A stretch of 41,379 nucleotides of DNA from Acidaminobacter sp. (GCF_030247605.1 NZ_JAOTSB010000024.1:1-41379); one strand, 5' to 3'; positions 1 to 7,915 are shown, counted from the first letter of the stretch. The notes: generated by a model from the letters alone, not told the origin. Numbers and translations are program-made.

Positions 1-197
1 ATACAAACGTCCACAATGCTTATGGCTAAGTGGACACCAATAAGTACTGCTATTATATTTATTCTAGGTAGCGCAATGCCTATGTATACAATATAAGTAA
101 TGTATAGCGCTTCAAAAATTGTAAGAATTAATTTGTATATCATATCTCTGCGCAATATATGTATTTTCCTTATAAAATTTTCATTTTTATCATTCAT
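1..197 (-). CDS. N-terminal part of a small membrane protein, cut by the window edge
   Basis: An open frame runs off the left edge with no stop. It begins MNDKNENFIRKIHILRRDM and continues into a hydrophobic stretch (about residues 20-66) that looks like two membrane segments. An in-frame stop lies three codons upstream of the ATG, so the start cannot be further out. No good Shine-Dalgarno sits directly before it, but the ATG overlaps the stop (ATGA) of a short upstream frame at 194-262, so translation may be coupled. It lies downstream of the sigma/anti-sigma pair on the same strand and may share its transcript. Family not recognised. Confidence 0.5.
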   Translation of the reverse strand, partial: MNDKNENFIRKIHILRRDMIYKLILTIFEALYITYIVYIGIALPRINIIAVLIGVHLAISIVDVC

Positions 198-262
198 ATA
201 ATTTTACAGGGAACCACTTTCCATTTATAGTAAAGCGGAAGGATGCTTTTGTAGATAATCAT
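194..262 (-). CDS. Possible 22-aa leader peptide overlapping the next start
   Basis: A short frame, MIIYKSILPLYYKWKVVPCKII, ends in a TGA that overlaps the ATG of the edge-truncated membrane gene. An AAAGGAGG motif lies about 13 nt before the ATG, rather far for efficient initiation. An in-frame ATG at 286 would place that motif inside the gene. It may be a coupling leader or chance; there is no homology argument. Confidence 0.25.
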   Translation of the reverse strand: MIIYKSILPLYYKWKVVPCKII

Positions 263-337
263 CCCTATCCTGTGTCCTCCTTTCATATCAATATAACGAT
301 TGGAGCAATGGCTTTGTTACTCTTTATACTACTATTT

Positions 338-1075
338 TCAATTTTTATCTTTAAATGTAACATTCTCTGCAATTTTTATAATTTCAGCTTCGTTTATTTC
401 CCCAATAATATAAAGCGCGGTCTGGTCTATTGTCCAAATTAAAGTGCGCACATTGCCTTTTACAATTAATATGCCTTTACCGTTGTTGATCTCAACTTCA
501 GATGTAACTGCATTTTCCGTATCCACCTGAAAGCTCGTGCCGATGGGTGATTGTGCAATCTCAATAACTTCACCTTCATTATTTGAAAAATGCATAATCC
601 TCATAGTTCCAAATTCCTGACTCTCCGTCAACGTGTAATCCATTGGCATATATCCTGGAAAGAGCGTGTTTTCCAAATCCAATCCAGTGCGCTCTTCTTT
701 AGGTCCATTGTTTTCCCTAAACTCAATCTTAGTGTATTGATCCTTAATCTCCGTCACAAAATTAAAGAGCCGAAGTCGGAATGCCTCGACACTCAGCGTC
801 GTCAAAGCAAACCCTGAAATGATGACGATTAGAAAGATCGCGGCTCTCCTTGAAAATCCATTCAATTGTTTTCTTCTTCTGACGTTTTGTTCTTTCTTTT
901 CGTTTTCTTGAAGAAATTCTTGAAACCATGCATTCAGTCCTTCTGGATAATCCAGTTGATTCACTGCCTCATCCATATCCTCCAACTCTTTTGAAATATG
1001 CTCAGCATATTGCTTTCCAATTTGATAATAGAGCCCACTCAGCAATTTGTCCTCTTCTTCAATATGAACCTTCAT
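338..1075 (-). CDS. Membrane-anchored anti-sigma factor (DUF4367-like C-terminus)
   Basis: The 245-aa protein has an acidic, charged cytoplasmic N-terminus (about residues 1-75), one membrane segment (AAIFLIVIISGFALTTL) and an extracytoplasmic domain of about 140 residues. That domain contains a PGYMPMDY-type motif and a C-terminal 'ALYIIGEI' strand typical of DUF4367 proteins. It starts inside the end of the sigma-factor gene, which couples the two. The longest frame begins at a GTG at 1081, but AAGGGA is spaced correctly (9 nt) for the ATG at 1075. By family and context it sequesters the upstream ECF sigma factor and releases it on an envelope signal. The signal cannot be read from the sequence. 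Confidence 0.75.
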   Translation of the reverse strand: MKVHIEEEDKLLSGLYYQIGKQYAEHISKELEDMDEAVNQLDYPEGLNAWFQEFLQENEKKEQNVRRRKQLNGFSRRAAIFLIVIISGFALTTLSVEAFRLRLFNFVTEIKDQYTKIEFRENNGPKEERTGLDLENTLFPGYMPMDYTLTESQEFGTMRIMHFSNNEGEVIEIAQSPIGTSFQVDTENAVTSEVEINNGKGILIVKGNVRTLIWTIDQTALYIIGEINEAEIIKIAENVTFKDKN

Positions 1076-1655
1076 TCTCACACATCCCTTTATACTCCAA
1101 GTCTTTTGACCGTTCAGATCCTATTATTTTTTTGAGTGCCGCCTTTGCCCTAAACAATCTCACGCGTGCATTTTCATGTGAAATATTGAGTAGCTGCGCA
1201 ATTTCTTTGTCATTGAAATCATGATAAAACTTAAGCGTCAAAATATCCGCATAGTCAGAATTGATCTCAATTAATTTTCTCAAGAGCTCATGAACCTCAC
1301 TAGTTTTTATGACGAGATCCTCAATATTCGATGCTTGAAAATCAGTAATCTCATCCACAAGATCAGAATGTAAATTGGTCTCTTTTTTCTTTTGCCTGTA
1401 TAGATCAATGGAAGTACTCTTTATAATAGTAACGATTAGGTGCTTCGTTTTGTTACAGTCAATATCGTTTATGCGATCCAAATATTTTACGACTTTCAAG
1501 ATTGCGGTTTGAACAGCATCTTGAGCAGAATGTGGATCTCTTAAAATATCAAGTGCAATAAAATACATAGTTCTGTGGTATTTGACATAGATTTCTTCAA
1601 GCTTTGTTCGATCCTCAACGTTTTCAATACACATCAGAAATAACAGCATCATCAT
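1059..1655 (-). CDS. ECF-type RNA polymerase sigma factor
   Basis: The 198-aa protein has the two-domain layout of ECF sigma factors. Region 2 is at about residues 20-85 (YHRTMYFIALDILRDPHSAQDAVQTAILKV, split here as region 2.1-2.4 landmarks) and region 4 at about 120-180, with a helix-turn-helix around FNDKEIAQLLNISHENARVRL. Three ATGs in a row open the frame behind GAGGTTGG, so the exact start may be 1655, 1652 or 1649. The 3' end overlaps the anti-sigma gene by 17 bp, the usual sigma/anti-sigma arrangement. It probably directs transcription of its own operon and unknown envelope or stress genes. Confidence 0.85.
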   Translation of the reverse strand: MMMLLFLMCIENVEDRTKLEEIYVKYHRTMYFIALDILRDPHSAQDAVQTAILKVVKYLDRINDIDCNKTKHLIVTIIKSTSIDLYRQKKKETNLHSDLVDEITDFQASNIEDLVIKTSEVHELLRKLIEINSDYADILTLKFYHDFNDKEIAQLLNISHENARVRLFRAKAALKKIIGSERSKDLEYKGMCENEGSY

Positions 1656-2034
1656 CCAACCTCACATTGTGTATGGCTTCAAAATAAGTCGGCGCATTGG
1701 AGATTATCCAAAATATCATAATTCACTATATTTATTGAATTACTTCTATTGTAGCATAACACTTTCACACTTGGTGTAATTTGGATTTAAAGGAATTTAA
1801 TTTACACATTTGACTTTTTATAAGCATTTAGTGCAAAACATTCATGTCTCACTCAGATATGGTAATAAGTCAAGTTATATGGAACTGAAGCCCATAATCG
1901 TCCAGATTTTGAGCATAATATAGAATAATGTAATTAGTTAGGACGCGAACAATCGTCAAGAGTCTGAATTTCGCCAATAAAAATCAAAAATATGCCCGAC
2001 TGGGCACAATTCCCATTTTGCACCCCTCAAAACA

Positions 2035-2092
2035 AAAATGCACCCTCCCCATCCTTCAAATCGTTGAACATTAGGATGGGAGGGTGCATTTT
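2035..2092. repeat. Interspersed hairpin repeat, copy 1 (GC-rich stem with A/T flanks)
   Basis: The left arm 2035-2055 (starts AAAATGCACCCTCCCC) and right arm 2073-2092 (ends GGGAGGGTGCATTTT) pair over 20 bp with one bulged C. The loop holds AATCGTTGAACATT. A-run/T-run flanks give it the form of a bidirectional intrinsic terminator, yet no gene ends here. A second copy at 6445-6502 differs by one loop base (tcGttg versus tcAttg), and similarity continues about 10 bp to the right. Confidence 0.8.
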
Positions 2093-2105
2093 ATCAATTG
2101 TTGTG

Positions 2106-2161
2106 GGTGTTTCCACATCTGTAAACACCTATTGATAATGAGCATTTATCAGCAGGTGTTT
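2106..2161 (+). terminator. Competing hairpins resembling terminator/antiterminator
   Basis: GGTGTTT (2106-2112), AAACACC (2123-2129) and GGTGTTT (2155-2161) let the middle arm pair with either neighbour. The downstream pairing (AAACACCT/AGGTGTTT, with an inner GATAA/TTATC) is followed by TTTATTTT, like an intrinsic terminator read on the plus strand. No upstream gene or recognised ligand-binding RNA accounts for it. Confidence 0.4.
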
Positions 2162-2181
2162 TTATTTTGCACTCAATGCTT

Positions 2182-2226
2182 TGAAACAAGCGGCCTGCGT
2201 GGTTTCTCGCAAGAACGCTTGTTTCA
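2182..2226. repeat. Palindromic element with TTCTCG..AGAACGCTT core
   Basis: TGAAACAAGCG (2182-2192) pairs perfectly with CGCTTGTTTCA (2216-2226). The inner part TTCTCGCAAGAACGCTT matches the cores of the hairpins at 8326-8395 and 11013-11070, which carry different outer arms. This suggests a shared element with interchangeable outer stems. Confidence 0.55.
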
Positions 2227-2293
2227 CGTTCTTTAGACTATAATGCCACATATGGCCTTATGCACCTATGTTAGCGTATTTAACATAAACTTA

Positions 2294-2366
2294 AATCGTT
2301 GAACATTAGAACTGAAGGGTGCATTTTCCGAGTAATCGTTGAACATTAGAACCAATCGTTGAACAA
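2294..2366. repeat. Tandem degenerate copies of the AATCGTTGAACATTAGA loop sequence
   Basis: AATCGTTGAACATTAGA occurs at 2294-2310 and 2334-2350, and AATCGTTGAACAA at 2354-2366. The first copy is followed by AAGGGTGCATTTT, matching the right arm of the 2035-2092 hairpin. The block looks like decayed partial copies of that repeat. Confidence 0.6.
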
Positions 2367-2616
2367 TTGAATTGGAGCTGTTTTCAGGAATTAGACTCGT
2401 TTCTCTTGTTTGTCATCCAGAGATTTATTCCACAAAATAAGATTTGTGTGCTAACTATTTTTAGCCCCATTATTTTACATGAAATATTAGCCTATACTTC
2501 ATTTAAAATTTGCCTCATCATCAACTTAGCCCTTATTTATCGGAATTCAACATCAAGTTCACTTTCTCACGCATATTCACTTTTCTAATATTAAAATCGG
2601 AAAAATGGCAAATAAA

Positions 2617-2670
2617 AACCATCGGCAAACGTCTTAAAAACTTTAAAAGCCTTAAGCACTGCCGATGGTT
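2617..2670. terminator. Inverted ACCATCGGCA pair, likely terminator of the LysR gene
   Basis: AACCATCGGCA (2617-2627) pairs with TGCCGATGGTT (2660-2670). The arms enclose an AT-rich loop with a second CTTAA/TTAAG pairing. It lies about 30 bp past the 3' end of the minus-strand LysR gene, the expected place for a terminator, with A/T-rich flanks. Both arms are copies of the 10-mer repeated through the window. Confidence 0.6.
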
Positions 2671-2696
2671 ATGCAATTCTAATAATATTATTACAG

Positions 2697-3599
2697 CTAT
2701 TTCAGCAAACTCTCCAAAGTCTCGCTTTGTACAAATTCCTTAAGATGTGCATCGAACAGAATCAGCGCGGAAGCACTGGACGGACTCGGATTGCGGTGCG
2801 TAATTTTATAACAAACCCTGTTGGGCGGCGGAGAAGACAGCTCCGAAATCTTGATATTTTTGACTTTCTGGAAGGACCGGGCCATCGAGATCGGAACAAT
2901 GGACCACAACTCAGCAGAATCCAGTAGAGTCAAAATCAAAATGGCAATGTCCACCGTGGAGCCGGAAGCTTTTGCCGGATCCCACCAGTAATCGTGCCAG
3001 ATCTGAAACTCAGGACCCAGATACATGAATAGCTCATTCGCCTGGTTCAGCTCCCTGGGGTGAACCAAATCCGGCAGCGTCAACATATCCGGTGCGCTGA
3101 CCACCACCATCCGCTCCTCAAATAAAGGTTCACTGATGATATTTTTAGAGTGAAAATTCCGCATTATAAAGCCAATATCGACTTCATGCGTTTCCAGCCG
3201 GTTGAACACCGTGTTGGACCAATGGGTGTTAATGGTCAAATTCATAGGCGCTGTAGGCTTCACAAATTGCTGATAAAGTGGTGGGAAAATATAGCCATTG
3301 AAGCTGTCAATGCACCCTATTCTAAGGTTCTGCTTCTGCTCAATCTTCTGCCAGGCGGTTGTATCTTTATGCAGTGATATCCATCGTTCAGCGATGGGGA
3401 TAAAGTCCTCGCCCTTAGGCGTCAACAGGATATAGCGCTGGCCTTTGTTGCGCTCAATCAGTTGCACATCCAGATTTCGTTCCAGAAGCTTGAGTCTGTG
3501 GCTGACGCTGGATTGCGATAAATGCAGCTTTTCGGAGGCTTTCGACACGCTCCCGGTTTCGACGATCGCGAGAAAGGCTTCAATTTCAATAAGATTCAT
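2697..3599 (-). CDS. LysR-family transcriptional regulator
   Basis: A 300-aa protein of normal LysR length. The N-terminal winged helix-turn-helix (about residues 1-62) contains ETGSVSKASEKLHLSQSSVS, and a periplasmic-binding-protein-like effector domain follows (about 90-290). The longest frame starts at a GTG (3608) that overlaps the Shine-Dalgarno; AAAGGAG is 8 nt before the ATG at 3599, so that start is used. It is divergent from the aminotransferase-symporter pair, the usual position of a LysR regulator of its neighbours, and the 200-bp spacer holds inverted repeats. Effector unknown, perhaps the imported amino compound. Confidence 0.9.
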   Translation of the reverse strand: MNLIEIEAFLAIVETGSVSKASEKLHLSQSSVSHRLKLLERNLDVQLIERNKGQRYILLTPKGEDFIPIAERWISLHKDTTAWQKIEQKQNLRIGCIDSFNGYIFPPLYQQFVKPTAPMNLTINTHWSNTVFNRLETHEVDIGFIMRNFHSKNIISEPLFEERMVVVSAPDMLTLPDLVHPRELNQANELFMYLGPEFQIWHDYWWDPAKASGSTVDIAILILTLLDSAELWSIVPISMARSFQKVKNIKISELSSPPPNRVCYKITHRNPSPSSASALILFDAHLKEFVQSETLESLLK

Positions 3600-3681
3600 A
3601 TTCAGCACTCCTTTAATAGCGATATCATCGAAATTATATAGCTAAAATATCTGCTATTCAACCTTTTCTTTTTGGAGTATA

Positions 3682-3756
3682 TTGTTCTCATGAAAGAACA
3701 TTGAACCACCCGTGTTTGCGCAAACACATTTTGAGAATTGTTCGACATTATTGTTC
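3682..3756. promoter_or_regulatory. Divergent regulatory region with palindromic operator candidates
   Basis: The region contains TGTTCT-N6-AGAACA (3683-3700), a perfect 16-bp palindrome GTGTTTGCGCAAACAC (3712-3727), and further TTGTTC half-sites at 3738-3743 and 3751-3756. It sits between the divergent LysR and aminotransferase genes, so these are candidate LysR recognition and activation sites. Binding is inferred. Confidence 0.5.
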
Positions 3757-3804
3757 TGAATATTCTGTCACAGTTGATTCGTCCCGAAAGGAGCTTTTAA
3801 TACA

Positions 3805-5094
3805 ATGACATCCAAAGCGATACACTACGATTTCTTCCCTGATGACCTTCAAAAAGAAGTACGCCAAGCCTTTTACAATGTAGATTTTGATAAGAACATT
3901 GGAGAGCGCGTCTTCTTTGAGAACGCCGGTGGATCCTTCCGGCTAAAGTCCGTGGTTGAAGTTGACCAGTATTACGCCCAGTTCCCGGATTGTCCCGAAA
4001 GGCAGCACGAAACCTCATTAGAACTTAAAAGTGTTCAGCACAAAGGCCTTGATGACATTCGTCTTTTATTGAACGCGAAAAGCGGCAGCATCCTTCCTGC
4101 CTACACCGCTTCCATGGCTATTTTTGATGTGACTGGCACCATCATTGAAAACGTTCCGGGTACAAACGTCGTTACATCCTGTTTGGAACACCCTTCCGCT
4201 TATGATGCCTGTGCTTTCTACGCAAAGAAAACCGGCAAAGAGCTTCGGATTGCTGCAGCGGATCAGACAACAGGCAGAATTGAAGTCGATGCCATTACAA
4301 AACTCATTGACGAAAATACCTGTGTCCTCAGCATCATGTACGCATCAAACTTGTCAGGCGCGATTATGGACCTTGAGACGATCATTGCGGAAGCCAGAAA
4401 AATCAAACCCGATCTGCATATTGTTGTCGATGCCGTCCAACATGCGCCTCACTGTCTGATCGACCTTGAGAAGACACCGGTGGATGCCATGAATTTCGCG
4501 CCTTACAAGTTTTTCGGCAATCGCGGCGTTGCCTTTGCCTATGTCTCTGACCGTGTCGCAAAGCTGCCGCACCACAAACTGATCGCGAAGCTGGAAAACG
4601 AATGGGAGCTCGGCAGCCCTACACCATCCGACTATGCGTCCGTTACTGCAGTGATTGATTACATCTGCTGGTTGGGCAGCAAGTTTAACGATAGTGCGGA
4701 TCGCCGAACCTTAATTGAGGAAGGGATGACCAAAATTAAGTACCAGGAAATGGCGCTTCTCGACAGAATGCTTAATGGAACCCCTGAAATCCCGGGGATG
4801 CGTCATATGAAGGGCATTACAGTCCACTTTGACACAGAAGATTTATCTAAACGTGATCTGATCCTTGCTGTCAGCGTCGTTGGCTGCGACTGCGACACAC
4901 TGACAAAGCTCTACAGAGATAAAAGTATTATTGTTTATGAACGTGTCTCAAGCAGTCCTTATTCCGCACGCATGTTGGAATCCCTGTCATTGGACGGCGT
5001 CGTCAGAGTATCTCCGCTCCACTGCCACGGTCCGGAGGATGTTGACAAGTTCCTTTTGGTCACAAAGGAAATACTGGAAGGTCTTATCATCTAA
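3805..5094 (+). CDS. Class V aminotransferase / cysteine-desulfurase-like PLP enzyme
   Basis: The 429-aa protein has the fold-type I class V landmarks: ENAGGS near the N-terminus, an acidic pocket residue in VDAVQHAPH (D209, Q212, H213) and the PLP lysine in APYKFFGNRG (K235). These fit the SufS/kynureninase-like branch, possibly the cysteine-desulfurase-like VC1184 group. It may cleave or deaminate a small amino compound rather than make Fe-S clusters, since no suf/isc genes are near. AAAGGAG precedes the ATG by 11 nt. The symporter gene starts 36 bp downstream, so the two form an operon: import, then processing. Substrate not deducible. Confidence 0.8.
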   Translation: MTSKAIHYDFFPDDLQKEVRQAFYNVDFDKNIGERVFFENAGGSFRLKSVVEVDQYYAQFPDCPERQHETSLELKSVQHKGLDDIRLLLNAKSGSILPAYTASMAIFDVTGTIIENVPGTNVVTSCLEHPSAYDACAFYAKKTGKELRIAAADQTTGRIEVDAITKLIDENTCVLSIMYASNLSGAIMDLETIIAEARKIKPDLHIVVDAVQHAPHCLIDLEKTPVDAMNFAPYKFFGNRGVAFAYVSDRVAKLPHHKLIAKLENEWELGSPTPSDYASVTAVIDYICWLGSKFNDSADRRTLIEEGMTKIKYQEMALLDRMLNGTPEIPGMRHMKGITVHFDTEDLSKRDLILAVSVVGCDCDTLTKLYRDKSIIVYERVSSSPYSARMLESLSLDGVVRVSPLHCHGPEDVDKFLLVTKEILEGLII

Positions 5095-5130
5095 ATCTTA
5101 TGAACTAAAACTTGAAAGGAGCTAAGCCCC

Positions 5131-6366
5131 GTGAAAAAAATGCAACTTAGCACAAAGGTATTTATAGGTTTTGGTTTGGGAATCCTTCTCGGCGTTATTT
5201 TTAAAGAAAAAATCCTCATTATCAAACCCCTGGGAGATCTGTTCCTACGTTTAATCAAAATGATCGTCGTTCCACTCATCTTCTTCTCCATCGTCAGTGG
5301 TGTCGCCAGCATGGGGGATGTTAAAAAGCTTCAGCGCGTCGGTTCCAAAACATTGCTATATTATCTCGTTACCACAGGCATCGCCGGGTTGATTGGCCTG
5401 TTCGCCGCAAAACTCATCAAACCGGGCGCTAACTTCTCGATGGCGCTGATCCAGACGGGCAATGTTGAAGTCAAAGAAGCACCAAAGCTTTTGGACACCC
5501 TATTAAATATGGTCCCTACCAACCCTGTTCAGGCGCTGGTGGATGGAAATCTGATCCAGATTATCGTTTTCTCTATCTTCTTCGGTATTGCCATTACATT
5601 TGTCGGTTCCAAAGCAAAGCCTGTAAAAGATTTCTTTGAGAGTGCCACTGAAATCATGTACAAAGTCACGAACTTCGTCATGGAATTCTCACCGATTGGT
5701 GTTACAGCACTGATTGCCACTTCTGTTGGCGAGTATGGTCTTAAAATCTTTGGACCGCTCGGAAAACTGATCCTTGCGGATTATGTCGGCATGATCCTGA
5801 TCGTCCTAGTCCTCTATACATTTATGCTTAAATTCATTGCGAAAGTCAGCTTAACCGACTTTTTCAGATACATCCCTAAAATTTGGGCGGTTACTGCCAG
5901 TACCACCAGCAGCTCAGGTACCTTACCTGTCACCATCAGCGTCACAGAAAAAGACTACAAGGTCAAAGGCGAACTGGCCAGTTTCACACTTCCGCTCGGC
6001 GCAACCATGAACATGAATGGCGCCGCAAACTACTTCGCCGTTGCCGTCATCTTTGTCGCTCAAATCTACGGCATCGAAATGAGCCTGACCCAGCAGCTCA
6101 TGACCATCCTCCTCGCGACGCTGATCTCCGTTGGCGCGCCTGGCATCCCGGGTGGCGGCATTGTCCTCACTATCATGCTCCTCAATACTATGGGCCTCCC
6201 GGTCGACATCATGGGCTTGATCGCAGGCATTTACAGAATCCTCGACATGGGCCACACGACACTGAATGTCACTGGCGACGTCGTCAGTACATTATGCATC
6301 GCCCGCAGCGAAGATATGTTTGAAAAGGAATCTGATTACAACATAGCTCAGGTGAATTCGTTCTAG
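5131..6366 (+). CDS. DAACS-family cation symporter with altered substrate-site residues
   Basis: The 411-aa membrane protein has the SLC1/GltP hallmarks: a serine-rich hairpin (ASTTSSSGTLPVT), the TM7 motif NMNGAA (N294 onward), a GAPGIPGGG hairpin and the TM8 motif DMGHTTLNVTGD (372-383). In the glutamate/aspartate transporter GltPh these are NMDGT and DMGRT. Here the arginine that holds the substrate side-chain carboxylate is H375, and the Asp and Thr of NMDGT are Asn and Ala. The substrate is therefore probably not a dicarboxylic amino acid. It starts at GTG 5131, 9 nt behind AAAGGAG, and is translated with the aminotransferase upstream. Confidence 0.85.
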   Translation: MKKMQLSTKVFIGFGLGILLGVIFKEKILIIKPLGDLFLRLIKMIVVPLIFFSIVSGVASMGDVKKLQRVGSKTLLYYLVTTGIAGLIGLFAAKLIKPGANFSMALIQTGNVEVKEAPKLLDTLLNMVPTNPVQALVDGNLIQIIVFSIFFGIAITFVGSKAKPVKDFFESATEIMYKVTNFVMEFSPIGVTALIATSVGEYGLKIFGPLGKLILADYVGMILIVLVLYTFMLKFIAKVSLTDFFRYIPKIWAVTASTTSSSGTLPVTISVTEKDYKVKGELASFTLPLGATMNMNGAANYFAVAVIFVAQIYGIEMSLTQQLMTILLATLISVGAPGIPGGGIVLTIMLLNTMGLPVDIMGLIAGIYRILDMGHTTLNVTGDVVSTLCIARSEDMFEKESDYNIAQVNSF

Positions 6367-6377
6367 GTAAAAGATTA

Positions 6378-6387
6378 TGCCGATGGT
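6378..6387 (-). repeat. Single TGCCGATGGT copy after the symporter gene
   Basis: An exact copy of the window-wide 10-mer, 12 bp past the symporter stop codon, without an inverted partner. Confidence 0.8.
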
Positions 6388-6444
6388 TTATGAAATTTCA
6401 TCTTTTGCATAGCCAATTGTTTTTCAATCGAAATCTTTATACTA

Positions 6445-6502
6445 AAAATGCACCCTCCCCATCCTTCAAATCATTGAACATTAGGATGGGAGGGTGCATT
6501 TT
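6445..6502. terminator. Hairpin repeat copy 2, bidirectional terminator between convergent genes
   Basis: Same hairpin as 2035-2092 with one loop substitution. Arms 6445-6465 and 6483-6502 pair over 20 bp with one bulge, and the hairpin is flanked by AAAAA and TTTTTT. It lies between the convergent symporter and PhzF genes and can stop both transcripts. Confidence 0.8.
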
Positions 6503-6628
6503 TTCAATTGTTATTGGTGGAGGCTTGCCCTTAAAAAACGTCCTACGCTTTCTAGCCCTATAGCTCTGCGTGGAATATTTCGCAAATCTACAGCCAACCG
6601 CTAATACATTCCTTCAACTTCGAAACGC

Positions 6629-7426
6629 TTATGCTTCATCAACACATATATTCCCAATAGCATAAAGCACTGCACCGCCACTTAATTTCACTCTATCACC
6701 ATAATACTCACAGTAAACTGTACCACCGCGCTCCGATACTTGCCTTGCCACCATTTTATCTAATCCCTTTTTTTCTCTCCAATACGGGATAAGGCTGCAG
6801 TACATTGAACCACATACCGGGTCTTCATCAATATTTATCTTTGGCCAAAATGCCCTTGCCACAAAATCGAAGTTCTCACTTTTCGCTGTGACAAACGCTG
6901 ATAATCCTTCAGGAATTTGCTTCAGCTTCGAAAAATCAGGTTTTAGATTTTTAACTACGTCCTCTGAATCAAAGATGAAGATCAGGTCCCTGTCCGTTTT
7001 TAGTACCTCAACAGGTGTTGCGCCAAGAGCCTCAACCATCAGATCGGTCAATTGGTACTTTTCCGGTAATGCAGTCGGAAAATCCATTTCATACAAATCA
7101 TTCTTTTTTGTTACGACCAAATGATAATTCTTCATCTTAGTATTAAAATGGAGTACCTTCTCATTCGTTTCAATAAATCTAAAAATCACATACGCCGTTG
7201 CAAGAGTCGCATGTCCACAGAGGTCAATCTCACCACCAGGTGTAAACCACCTTAGGCCGTAAGCTTCACCTTCTTTAACTGCAAAGGCGGTTTCGGACAG
7301 ATTGTTTTCTTTTGCTATTTTGTCCATTTTCTCGTCCGGGATCCATTCGTCCATTATACAAACGCCTGCTGGATTCCCTTCGAAAATTTTTTCGGCGAAT
7401 GCATCTACTACATAATAGTTCAACAT
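6629..7426 (-). CDS. PhzF-family isomerase/epimerase
   Basis: The 265-aa protein has the PhzF/diaminopimelate-epimerase-like double hot-dog fold signatures: GNPAGV (17-22), NNLSETAF with the catalytic-type E45, LCGHATLA with H72, and DEDPVCGS near the C-terminus. Length and E45 match the PhzF family, whose members mostly have unknown substrates; phenazine synthesis is not implied. AGGAGG precedes the ATG by 8 nt. It follows the RidA gene by 16 bp on the same strand, so the two are probably co-transcribed and together handle a reactive enamine or amino-acid intermediate. The divergent HxlR gene is the probable regulator. Confidence 0.88.
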   Translation of the reverse strand: MLNYYVVDAFAEKIFEGNPAGVCIMDEWIPDEKMDKIAKENNLSETAFAVKEGEAYGLRWFTPGGEIDLCGHATLATAYVIFRFIETNEKVLHFNTKMKNYHLVVTKKNDLYEMDFPTALPEKYQLTDLMVEALGATPVEVLKTDRDLIFIFDSEDVVKNLKPDFSKLKQIPEGLSAFVTAKSENFDFVARAFWPKINIDEDPVCGSMYCSLIPYWREKKGLDKMVARQVSERGGTVYCEYYGDRVKLSGGAVLYAIGNICVDEA

Positions 7427-7442
7427 AATATTTTCCTCCTAA

Positions 7443-7820
7443 CTATAAATGCGCCATCGCATCAATTTCAACCAGCGCCCCTAGTGGAATCTTAGCCACT
7501 TCGACGCAGATCCGTGCTGGATATGGCTTTAAAAAGTGCTTATCATAAACCCCATTAACTTTGCCAAAATCATTAACATCACTGAGAAATACCGTTGTTT
7601 TAATTACTTTGTCCATAGAACTGCCCGCAGCTTCCAAAACGGCCTTCATGTTAGTGAGGATCCTTTCTGTTTGAGCTTCGACATTTCCGGACAAAGTACC
7701 TGTAAGTGGATCAATTGCAATAATCCCAGAAACATAGACAATACCGTTGTATTCAATTGCTTGTGAATATGGTCCAACAGCTTTTGGTGCTTTTTCGGTT
7801 TGAATCTGATTCTTCTCCAA
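7443..7820 (-). CDS. ridA: RidA-family 2-iminobutanoate/2-iminopropanoate deaminase
   Basis: With a TTG start at 7820, six nt behind GAGGAGG, the protein has 125 residues, the usual RidA length. The longer frame from GTG 7859 adds 13 residues that do not fit the family and place the ribosome binding site inside the gene. Motifs: APKAVGPYSQA, VYVSGIIAIDP, the arginine in PARICVEVAKIPLGALVEID. RidA proteins hydrolyse reactive 2-aminoacrylate and related imines made by PLP enzymes; the arginine anchors the substrate carboxylate. Transcribed with the PhzF gene. Confidence 0.88.
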   Translation of the reverse strand: MEKNQIQTEKAPKAVGPYSQAIEYNGIVYVSGIIAIDPLTGTLSGNVEAQTERILTNMKAVLEAAGSSMDKVIKTTVFLSDVNDFGKVNGVYDKHFLKPYPARICVEVAKIPLGALVEIDAMAHL

Positions 7821-7915
7821 GCTGATCCTCCTCGTACCCAATTGTTCAATTCCCTTCACATTAGGTTGATTGAATGTAAAATCAATATAACATTAAGAAA
7901 CAAATTTACAAGTAC

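Larger units (their letters stand above)
1656..2696. other. Gene-free, hairpin-rich intergenic island (about 1 kb)
   Basis: No credible coding frame was found between the sigma gene start and the LysR gene end. The right two thirds are packed with inverted repeats: TGCCC/GGGCA at 1992-2005, a long GC-rich hairpin at 2035-2092, competing GGTGTTT/AAACACC arms at 2106-2161, an 11-bp stem at 2182-2226, AATCGTTGAACATTAGA repeats at 2294-2366, and an ACCATCGGCA/TGCCGATGGT pair at 2617-2670. The AT-rich left part presumably carries the sigma-factor promoter. Several of the hairpins recur elsewhere in the window. Confidence 0.7.

Noticed and set aside
5883..6323. Plus-strand frame in the symporter gene
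   Set aside because: Shifted-frame shadow rich in His/Arg; the symporter frame has clear family motifs here.
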